Below are positions 1-6,676 of a DNA stretch of 64,000 nucleotides, one piece after another. This DNA comes from Aeromicrobium sp. Root344 (GTDB lineage: Bacteria; Actinomycetota; Actinomycetes; Propionibacteriales; Nocardioidaceae), in assembly GCF_001425755.1 (NCBI RefSeq), contig NZ_LMDH01000001.1:127619-191618 (forward strand), read 5' to 3'. Positions within the stretch are counted from its first letter, which is position 1; every line of letters starts with the position of its first letter. The notes under the pieces are model-generated. The model had not been told where the DNA came from, did not search any database, and worked only from the letters and a program-made list of their open reading frames with translations. A program made the position numbers and the translations under genes.

Positions 1-263
1 ACCGGCTGGCCGTCGAGCCCGACGAAGTTGGGGTTGAAGGTGACGACGTCCTTGAGGAAGTAGAGCCACTGGAGGCCCACGAAGTCGTTGAGGTGGAACT
101 GGTCGCGGAGCGCCTGGCGGACCTCTGGCGACACGGGCTTGTTGCCGGTCAAGCCAAGGATCGGATCACCCGGTCGCAGCTTCGTCAGGAAGAAGATGAT
201 CAGCGTGGCCCCGAGGAATACGGGGATCGCCTGGAGCAGTCGCTTGGCGACGTACCACCACAC
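1..263 (-). CDS. Peptide ABC transporter permease, DppB/OppB type (N-terminal part, cut by window edge)
   Basis: Integral membrane subunit of an oligopeptide/dipeptide importer. The visible 87 residues start VWWYVAKRLLQAIPVFLGA, a first membrane helix typical of the DppB family, followed by a periplasmic segment with LRPGDPI, which matches the family's conserved PGDP motif. I chose the GTG at 261-263 because AGGAGG lies a few bases upstream; no ATG start fits. The gene lies downstream of the solute-binding lipoprotein gene on the same strand, the usual dppA-dppB order, with a hairpin between them. The rest of the gene, and any further permease and ATPase genes, lie beyond base 1. Confidence 0.85.
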   Translation of the reverse strand, partial: MWWYVAKRLLQAIPVFLGATLIIFFLTKLRPGDPILGLTGNKPVSPEVRQALRDQFHLNDFVGLQWLYFLKDVVTFNPNFVGLDGQP

Positions 264-350
264 GAGGCCTCCTGGAAGTGAGAAGAATGGAATCGATGCG
301 CTGGCACGTGATCAAAGGGCCATAGTGCACCGAAATCGGACGCGGCGCAC

Positions 351-378
351 GGGGGTAGCCCTGGTGAAGGCTACCCCC
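351..378 (-). terminator. Hairpin between binding-protein gene and permease gene
   Basis: Perfect 10-bp stem, GGGGGTAGCC with GGCTACCCCC, around an 8-nt loop, starting 23 nt past the stop of the binding-protein gene. No U tract follows. By position it is probably a partial terminator or mRNA-stabilising hairpin giving more binding protein than permease, which is common in such operons (inference). Confidence 0.6.
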
Positions 379-400
379 GCGACCGAAGGGACTGCTAGAA

Positions 401-2047
401 CTACTTCGACAGGGCGTAGTAGTCCGGCTTCTGCTTCCAGTTGAACACGAACCCCTTGAGGTCCTTGCCCGTCACTGCAGTGGCGTTCTGGTACCACAGC
501 GGGATGGCCGGCAGGTCCTTCATCAAGATGGCCTGCGCCTCGCCGATCAGCTTGTAGCGGTCGTCGCCGGTGGCGGCGGACGCCTGCTGGATCAGCTGGT
601 CGAACTCCTTGTTGCTGTAGTCACCGTCGTTGGATCCGGCGCCGGTGGCGTAGATCGGTCCGAGGTAGTTGAGCATCGACGGGTAGTCGGCCTGCCAACC
701 GGTGCGGAACGGCGTCTTGATGCTGCGGTCGGTGACGACCGTGCGCAGCTCGTCGAACGTCGGGTACGCCTTCGGCTCGGCATCGATGCCCAGCGTGTTC
801 TTGATCTGGTTCGCCATCGCCTCGGAGAACTCCTTGTTGCCAGCGCCGTCGTTGTTGTAGGCGAGCTGGAACTTGCCGCTCCACTTGCTGATCTTGTCGG
901 CCTGGGCCCACTTGGCCTTGGCGTCCTCGGCGTTGAACTTCAGCACCTCGTTGCCGGCGACCTTGTCAGTCCAGCCGTCGAGCACCGGCGACGTGAAGTC
1001 ACTGGCAGGCGTACGGGCGTTGTTGAAGACCTTCTCGGTGATCTCGGGACGGTTGATCGCCTCGGAGATGGCCGCACGACGCAGTCGGCCCTCTTCGTCG
1101 TTGCCGAAGTGCGCGAGGCGCTCCGGGATCGTGAACGACGAGAAGCTCGAACCGGGCTCGTTGTACGCCTTGACCGCGGAGTCGCTCTCGAACGTGGTCA
1201 GCGCGCTCGGCGGGACCTGGTCGAGGACGTCGAGCGTGCCCGACTGGACTGCGGTGTAGGCCGAGTCGACCGAGTTGAAGAACTTGAAGGTCAGGCCACC
1301 GTTCTTGGCCTTGTGCGGACCGTCGTAGTCCGGGTTGGGAACGAGCGAGATTTGCTTGTTCTTCTCCCAGCCCGTCTTGGACAGCATGTAGGGGCCGTTG
1401 CCGATCGGCTTGTTGCCGTACTCCTTGGTGATCTTGCCCGCGGAGTCGTAGGCCGAGTCCGGGACCGGGAAGTAGGCCGAGTAGCCCAGGCGGAGCGGGA
1501 AGTCCGACTCCGAGGCCTTCAGCGTGATGCTGAACGACGTGTCGTCGATGACCTTGAGGCCCGAGACCGTCTTGGCGCCGCCAACCGTGTTGCCCACGTC
1601 GTCGGTGCCCTTGATCGGGTAGAAGAAGTAGTTGTTGAGCTGCTTGTTGGCCGGGTTGGCGCCGTAGTTCCACGCCTTCACGAACGACTCAGCGGTGACA
1701 GGCGAGCCGTCGGTGAACTTCTTGCCGGACTTCAGCTTGACGGTCCAGACGGTGCTGTCCTCGTTGGGCTTGATGGACTCGGCAACGTCGTTGTCCACCG
1801 ATCCGTCGGTGTTGTAGGCCACCAGACCGGAGAAGAGGTTGTCCAGCGGGTCTCCGCCGCCGACCTCGTTGGTCGCGGTCGGGATCAATGGGTTCTGGGG
1901 GTTGGTGCCGTAGACCGTGATGACGGACTTGCTGCCACCGCCGCCCTCGCTCTTGTCGTCGCTGCCGCCGCCACAAGCCGCCAGGGTAAGGCTGCCGGCC
2001 GCGATCAACGCCACACCCGCAAGGCGGGTACGCCGAGAGAGTCGCAT
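401..2047 (-). CDS. Oligopeptide ABC transporter solute-binding lipoprotein (SBP family 5)
   Basis: Extracytoplasmic binding protein that delivers peptides, or possibly another family-5 ligand, to the permease encoded downstream. The 548-residue length suits DppA/OppA. Residues 1-25 form a lipoprotein signal with lipobox LAAC, followed by a Gly/Ser-rich linker. The mature part has family-5 features: an early segment on default solutions and targets (GGGDPLDNLFSGLVAYNTDG), a GNGPYMLSKTGWEKN stretch, and a C-terminal LPAIPLWYQNATA segment. The ATG start has AGGAGG just upstream. About 100 nt upstream sits a palindrome that also occurs before etfB, suggesting a shared regulator. The ligand cannot be told from sequence. 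Confidence 0.93.
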   Translation of the reverse strand: MRLSRRTRLAGVALIAAGSLTLAACGGGSDDKSEGGGGSKSVITVYGTNPQNPLIPTATNEVGGGDPLDNLFSGLVAYNTDGSVDNDVAESIKPNEDSTVWTVKLKSGKKFTDGSPVTAESFVKAWNYGANPANKQLNNYFFYPIKGTDDVGNTVGGAKTVSGLKVIDDTSFSITLKASESDFPLRLGYSAYFPVPDSAYDSAGKITKEYGNKPIGNGPYMLSKTGWEKNKQISLVPNPDYDGPHKAKNGGLTFKFFNSVDSAYTAVQSGTLDVLDQVPPSALTTFESDSAVKAYNEPGSSFSSFTIPERLAHFGNDEEGRLRRAAISEAINRPEITEKVFNNARTPASDFTSPVLDGWTDKVAGNEVLKFNAEDAKAKWAQADKISKWSGKFQLAYNNDGAGNKEFSEAMANQIKNTLGIDAEPKAYPTFDELRTVVTDRSIKTPFRTGWQADYPSMLNYLGPIYATGAGSNDGDYSNKEFDQLIQQASAATGDDRYKLIGEAQAILMKDLPAIPLWYQNATAVTGKDLKGFVFNWKQKPDYYALSK

Positions 2048-2148
2048 GGATTCCTCCTGTGATTGTCTGGTGCACGCTGGCGCGCGCCCCCTATGACTAT
2101 CACTGCGACCGGCTCACGGGACAGCGTTGCAGGGCTGCTTAATCAAAG

Positions 2149-2166
2149 TGTTACCAAAAGGTAGAG
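2149..2166. promoter_or_regulatory. Palindrome, copy 1, upstream of the peptide-binding protein
   Basis: TGTTACCAAAAGGTAGAG. The arms TTACC and GGTAG are separated as in a second copy at 4184-4201 upstream of etfB. It lies about 100 nt before the start codon of the minus-strand binding-protein gene. Probably an operator for a dimeric repressor; the protein is not identified. Confidence 0.5.
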
Positions 2167-2264
2167 GACCGGCGGCGCGGCGAAGTCAATAGTTCTGCCG
2201 ACTCATCCGCGCTGGTTCTCACGGGTCAGACCTGTGTTTCACATGCTGGTACGTCTGACGCACG

Positions 2265-2300
2265 CCGACGGCCGGCTCACCGTGGTGGGCCGGCCGTCGG
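2265..2300 (-). terminator. Terminator hairpin after etfA
   Basis: Perfect 12-bp stem CCGACGGCCGGC / GCCGGCCGTCGG with a 12-nt loop, 18 nt beyond the etfA stop. It has no strong U tract, as is common in high-GC actinobacteria. It separates the ETF unit from the binding-protein promoter. Confidence 0.65.
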
Positions 2301-2317
2301 GATCGAGCTGATCGAGG

Positions 2318-3265
2318 TCAGCCCTTGCGCTTCTTGATCTCCTCGGTGGCCTGCGGGAGGACGGCCTTGAGGTCGCCCACGACACCGAAGTCGACGAGCT
2401 CGAAGATCGGTGCCTCGTCGTCCTTGTTGACCGCGACGATCGTCTTGGACGTCTGCATGCCGGCGCGGTGCTGGATCGCACCGGAGATGCCGTTGGCGAC
2501 ATACAGCTGCGGCGAGACGGTCTTGCCGGTCTGCCCGACCTGGAACGAGTGCGGGTACCAACCCGAGTCGACCGCCGCACGCGACGCGCCCACGGCAGCA
2601 CCGAGGCTGTCGGCGAACGCCTCGACCTCGGTGAAGTCACCGCCGGTGCCACGGCCACCCGACACCACGATCGCGGCCTCGGTCAGCTCCGGGCGACCCG
2701 AGGCCTCCTTGGGCTTGGACGAGGTGATCTTGGCGGTCTTGGCGGCATCGGAGATGTCAGCCGTGACGGCCTCGACAGCACCGGCGGCCGGAGCGGCCTC
2801 CGGAGCGGTGGAATTGGGCTTGACCGTGATCACGGGCGCGCCCTTGGTGACGTTGGACTTCACCGTGAAGTTGCCGGCGAACACCGACTGTGTCGTGGTG
2901 ACGGTGCCGCCGTCGGCCTGCACGTCGACCGCGTCGCTGATCCAGCCCGACTCGGTCTTCAGCGCCACCCGGGCGCTGATCTCCTTGCCCTCGGTCGAGG
3001 CACCGACGAGCACGGCGGCCGGGGACTTGTCGGCGACGAGCTGCGCGAGCGCCTCGGCTTTGGGGCCGACGAGGAACTCATCAAAGGCGGCGTCGTCGTA
3101 GGTGTAGATCTTCTCGGCGCCGTACTCCTTGAGCGTGTCGTTGTCGGCGCTGCCGAACACGACCGCCGACGGCTCGCCGATGCGGCGGGCGATCGTCAGC
3201 AGCTCGAGGGAGGGCTTGGTGACCTTGCCGTCAGGGGCGTCGATCAGAACGAGTACTTCAGTCAT
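2318..3265 (-). CDS. etfA: Electron transfer flavoprotein subunit alpha
   Basis: FAD-carrying subunit of ETF, which takes electrons from acyl-CoA dehydrogenases and similar flavoenzymes and passes them to ETF:quinone oxidoreductase. At 315 residues it has the normal size. The N-terminal half begins [13 protein letters not shown]; the C-terminal FAD-binding half shows the family signature around [17 protein letters not shown] followed by [16 protein letters not shown]. It lies 15 nt downstream of etfB, and the two products form an obligate heterodimer. Cytoplasmic. No ETF dehydrogenase gene is visible next to it. Confidence 0.97.
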   Translation of the reverse strand: MTEVLVLIDAPDGKVTKPSLELLTIARRIGEPSAVVFGSADNDTLKEYGAEKIYTYDDAAFDEFLVGPKAEALAQLVADKSPAAVLVGASTEGKEISARVALKTESGWISDAVDVQADGGTVTTTQSVFAGNFTVKSNVTKGAPVITVKPNSTAPEAAPAAGAVEAVTADISDAAKTAKITSSKPKEASGRPELTEAAIVVSGGRGTGGDFTEVEAFADSLGAAVGASRAAVDSGWYPHSFQVGQTGKTVSPQLYVANGISGAIQHRAGMQTSKTIVAVNKDDEAPIFELVDFGVVGDLKAVLPQATEEIKKRKG

Positions 3266-3280
3266 GTGTCAGTGCCCTTC

Positions 3281-4060
3281 TCAGACGAACTTCTTGGAGG
3301 CGAGGAACTCGACGAGCTTGGCGCCGCCGTCTCCCTCGTCCGTGACGATCTCGCCAGCAGTGCGCGGCGGGCGGGGCTCGAACGACTCGACCTTGGTCCA
3401 GGCGTTGTCCAGGCCGACCGACCCGGCATCGAGGCCCAGGTCGGCGAGCGTCCATTCCTGGACGTCCTTCTTCTTCGCGGCCATGATGCCCTTGAACGAC
3501 GGGTAGCGAGCCTCGCCGGACTGGTCCGTGACGCTGACGACGACCTTGCCGGACGCCTCGATCTCCTGCGTGGCGACATCGCCGTCGCGGCGGATCTTGA
3601 CCGTGTCACCGTCGACGGTGACCTCCGAGGCGTACGTGACGGCGGGGAGGCCCAGCCGCTCAGCGACCAGGGTCGGGACGACACCCAGCCCACCGTCGGT
3701 CGACGCCATGCCGAAGAACACCAGGTCGTAGTCGAGCTTCTTGATCGCCTCGGCCAGCACCAGCGACGTCGCGAACGCATCCGACCCGTGGATCGCGTCG
3801 TCCTGCACGTGAACGCCCGCGTCGGCACCCATCTGCAGAGCCTTGCGCACCGCGTCGGAGGCCTGCTCGGGGCCCACCGTCAACACGGTGACCTCACCCT
3901 CGCCGGCCTCGACGACCTGCAGCGCCTGCTCAACCGCGTACTCATCGAGCTCGGACAGCAAACCATCGACACCAACACGGTCGACGGTGTTATCGGCGCT
4001 GAAGGTCCGGTCTGCCGTGGCATCCGGTACGTACTTCACAGCGACAACGATTTTGGTCAC
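3281..4060 (-). CDS. etfB: Electron transfer flavoprotein subunit beta
   Basis: AMP-binding subunit of the ETF heterodimer. I place the start at the GTG at 4058-4060 (VTKIVVAVKYVPDA), preceded by AGGAGG six bases upstream. An in-frame extension of 26 residues upstream has no family similarity. This gives 259 residues, the usual length. Conserved parts include NTVDRVGVDGLLSELDEYAVEQAL, VLTVGPEQASDAVRKALQMGAD and the segment DLVFFGMASTDGG near the nucleotide site. First gene of the etfBA unit; a palindrome about 125 nt upstream may control it. Confidence 0.97.
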   Translation of the reverse strand: MTKIVVAVKYVPDATADRTFSADNTVDRVGVDGLLSELDEYAVEQALQVVEAGEGEVTVLTVGPEQASDAVRKALQMGADAGVHVQDDAIHGSDAFATSLVLAEAIKKLDYDLVFFGMASTDGGLGVVPTLVAERLGLPAVTYASEVTVDGDTVKIRRDGDVATQEIEASGKVVVSVTDQSGEARYPSFKGIMAAKKKDVQEWTLADLGLDAGSVGLDNAWTKVESFEPRPPRTAGEIVTDEGDGGAKLVEFLASKKFV

Positions 4061-4183
4061 GAGGACCCTCCTGTGAATCTGGGACGCAACGACCGAACAG
4101 CCGTCACGGCAGTCTCTGGACTGTGCAAGAGCCACCATCCCACGCCGTTGGCGCTGACATCAGGCGGCCCTTCGTCATCTGAA

Positions 4184-4201
4184 TGTTACCTAGAGGTAGC
4201 A
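4184..4201. promoter_or_regulatory. Palindrome, copy 2, upstream of etfB
   Basis: TGTTACCTAGAGGTAGCA: arms TGTTACC and GGTAGCA around TAGA, one mismatch between arms. Same arm spacing as the copy at 2149-2166. It lies between the divergent ends of the etfBA unit and the coiled-coil gene, about 125 nt before etfB. Confidence 0.5.
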
Positions 4202-4249
4202 ATGCGGGCGACACGTCACGGGCATGGGTTAGGTCACACCCGGCCGCGC

Positions 4250-6676
4250 TCAGTCGTCGTCGATGCGGGACCGCAGGTAGGACTGCGCGAACATCCCGAC
4301 GAGCACGTAGATCATCGAGCCGCCGCCCCAGGAGACCACGGCCTCCTTCATCTCGGCGTTGGTGCCGGAGAACGAGAAGACGTCGCGCAGCGGCCCGACA
4401 AGCGCGTCGCACAGTGACGAGAGCGTGTCGTAGGCGCCGTTGCTGTCCGTGGTGCCGAGCGCCGCCATGAAGGCGCCGATCGCAAGGACGAGTGAGCAGA
4501 CCAGGCCCACGGCGCCGACCGTCACGGCCAGGGCTGCGACGACGTTGCGGCCGCCGGACGCCCCTGCTGGATCGCGCTCGGCCGCCTTGTTCCGCCGGCG
4601 CTCCATGAACGAGACCTTGGGCTCGCGGGGCGGCTCGACCACGCGGTCGGCCTTCTTCTCGGCGCGGTGCGCGGCCTTGGCGTTGCGAGCCGCGACCTTG
4701 GACTCCTCGCGCTCGCGGCGGGCAGCCTCCTTGGCCTGCTGGCGCTCGAGTCGCTGGGCTTCGCGGGCTTCCGCGGCCACCCGAGCGGCGATCTGCTTCT
4801 CGTCCTCCGCGTCGTCGTCGACGGTCTCGCTGACGTCCTCCGCCACGACCTGCTCGGGCTCGTCAGCCTCGACCTGCTCGACGGGGGTCTCGGTGTCGTC
4901 CACCGCCTCGACCTGCTCCGGCTGGTCTTCCTCGACCTGCTCCGGCACCTCGACGAGTGCGGCCCGCTCGGCTTCTTCACGCTCACGGCGCTCGGCGTCC
5001 TCACGAGCCTGCAGCTCAGCCTGCGCTGCCTCTTCACGCTCACGGCGCTCGGCGTCCTCACGAGCCTGCAGCTCAGCCTGCTCCGCCTCTTCACGCTCAC
5101 GGCGCTCGGCTTCCTTGGCTTCCTCGCGCTCGCGGCGTGCGGCGTCCTTGGCTTCCTGCCGCTCGCGACGCAGCGCATCCTTGGCTGCCTGACGCTCCTG
5201 CCGGGCCGCCTCCTTGGCCTCGACGCGTGCCTGACGGGTGGCTCGCTTCGCCTCTTCACGCTCACGGCGGGCAGCGAGCCTGGCCTCTCTGGCCTCGGCC
5301 CTGGGGTCGCCCGGCGCCACGGTGCCGTCGAAGGCTTCCGCGCTCTCGGCCTCGACGTCGGTCTGCTTGTCGGGCGGGTCGGTGACGGTCTCGACCGACT
5401 CGACCTCGACGTCGTGGAGTGCGGGTGCCGACGTCTCGAGCACGGCCGGTTCGGTGACCTCGGGCGCCTCCATCTCGGCGGTACGCGTGTCGACGCGTTC
5501 GGCGGCCTTCGCCGCTGCGGCCTCCGCACGCGCCTGGATCTTGGCAGCGGCGGCCTGCTCGCGCTCGTCGTTGCGCTGCTGGCGAGCCGCATGCTTGGCG
5601 TCGAGCCGGGCCTGCTTGGCGCGCTTGCGCTCGAGCTTGGCGTCGATGCGAGCCTGACGCGAGGCCGACTTGGCCTCGTCGCGCTCGCGGCGAGCCGCGA
5701 GCTTCGCCTCCTCTGCGGCAGCGGCGGCCTTCTCCTGCTCGAGGCGCGCCTGCTCCTCGGCCTCCCGCTTCTCCCGCTCGGCAGCCAGCCTGACTCGTTC
5801 GGCCTCGAGCCGCTTGGTCAGCCCAATGGTTGCGGCGGTGGGGGCGACCGGCTGCGGCTCAGGCTCCGTCAGCGCCGCCTCCTCCGCAACGTCGTCCACA
5901 GGCTCGTCGTGGCGCTCCTCGGCGCCGGTTGCTTCCTGCGCACGGGCAGCCTCATCGGCGGCCTCCTGCTCACGGTCAGCAGCAGCCTGCTCTCGCTCGG
6001 CCTGCTCACGCTGTTCACGGGCCTGCTGCTCAGCTTGCTCGCGCTCGGCCTGCTCACGCTGTTCACGGGCCTGCTGCTCAGCCTGCTCTCGCTCGCCCTG
6101 CTCACGCTGCTCACGGGCCCGCTGCTCGACCTGCTCGCGGTCGGCCTGCTCACGCTGTTCACGGGCCTGCTGCTCAGCCTGCTCGCGGTCGGCCTGCTCA
6201 CGCTGTTCACGGGCCTGCTGCTCAGCCTGCTCTCGCTCGGCCTGCTCACGCTGTTCACGGGCCTGCTGCTCGGCGTGCTCTCGCTCTTCGCGCTCACGCT
6301 GCTTCGCGAGCTCACGCTCCTCGCGCGCCTGCCGCTTCGCCTCGATCTTGGCCTGGACGGCTTCCTCGTGCTCACGGCGACGAGCTGCCTTGGCTTCTGC
6401 ACGCTCCTGGCGCCGGGCTGACTTCAGCTCGGCACGACTGGGCTCGGACTCCGTCTCCGGGGCAGCGAGCTCGGGCAGCGGGACGTCCTCGATGGGCTCG
6501 ATCCGGTTGATCGCCTGGGGCAGATCGAATGTCGCCGAGACCCCGGACGAGTCCGAGACGTGATCGTCAGTCGTGTCGTCGACGAGATCGGCGACGATGG
6601 AACCGGCGGTCAGGACCTCACTTGCGTCGGACGACCCTTTTTTTGATCTTGGGGGCGACCTGCCCGGAGTCGTCAC
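4250..6676 (-). CDS. Large coiled-coil protein with C-terminal membrane domain
   Basis: Function not recognised. The 808-residue product is dominated by Glu/Arg/Ala/Gln-rich heptad-like sequence (about residues 70-670) interrupted by acidic, Val/Thr-rich linkers. The C terminus from about residue 711 has a long hydrophobic segment (NVVAALAVTVGAVGLVCSLV) and a second short one near the end (SMIYVLVGMFAQSYL), so the coil is probably membrane-anchored. The given start is a GTG with GAGGAGGTGA directly before it, a strong Shine-Dalgarno match but spaced only 3 nt from the start. It overlaps the upstream coiled-coil gene by 59 nt. A seven-A run at 6638-6644 lies in the overlap: losing one A in the mRNA, or a +1 slip, would join both frames into one protein of about 1,670 residues. 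A scaffold or cell-envelope role is only a guess. Confidence 0.75.
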   Translation of the reverse strand: MTTPGRSPPRSKKGSSDASEVLTAGSIVADLVDDTTDDHVSDSSGVSATFDLPQAINRIEPIEDVPLPELAAPETESEPSRAELKSARRQERAEAKAARRREHEEAVQAKIEAKRQAREERELAKQREREEREHAEQQAREQREQAEREQAEQQAREQREQADREQAEQQAREQREQADREQVEQRAREQREQGEREQAEQQAREQREQAEREQAEQQAREQREQAEREQAAADREQEAADEAARAQEATGAEERHDEPVDDVAEEAALTEPEPQPVAPTAATIGLTKRLEAERVRLAAEREKREAEEQARLEQEKAAAAAEEAKLAARRERDEAKSASRQARIDAKLERKRAKQARLDAKHAARQQRNDEREQAAAAKIQARAEAAAAKAAERVDTRTAEMEAPEVTEPAVLETSAPALHDVEVESVETVTDPPDKQTDVEAESAEAFDGTVAPGDPRAEAREARLAARREREEAKRATRQARVEAKEAARQERQAAKDALRRERQEAKDAARREREEAKEAERREREEAEQAELQAREDAERREREEAAQAELQAREDAERREREEAERAALVEVPEQVEEDQPEQVEAVDDTETPVEQVEADEPEQVVAEDVSETVDDDAEDEKQIAARVAAEAREAQRLERQQAKEAARREREESKVAARNAKAAHRAEKKADRVVEPPREPKVSFMERRRNKAAERDPAGASGGRNVVAALAVTVGAVGLVCSLVLAIGAFMAALGTTDSNGAYDTLSSLCDALVGPLRDVFSFSGTNAEMKEAVVSWGGGSMIYVLVGMFAQSYLRSRIDDD
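5998..6285 (-). repeat. 48-bp coding tandem repeat, six copies
   Basis: Six near-identical 48-bp units encode the 16-residue motif QAREQREQAEREQAEQ with small changes (E/D, A/G/V). Phase is kept exactly (unit starts at 5998, 6046 and so on). It lies in the coiled-coil part of the upstream-transcribed gene. Such repeats can expand or contract by slippage or recombination. A second, 57-bp repeat (motif REREEAEQAELQAREDAER) lies near 4970-5105 in the same gene. Confidence 0.85.

Noticed and set aside
5998..6285. Regular 48-bp repeats resembling a CRISPR array
   Set aside because: Units are contiguous without spacers, in frame, and encode a coiled-coil motif. No cas gene is present.
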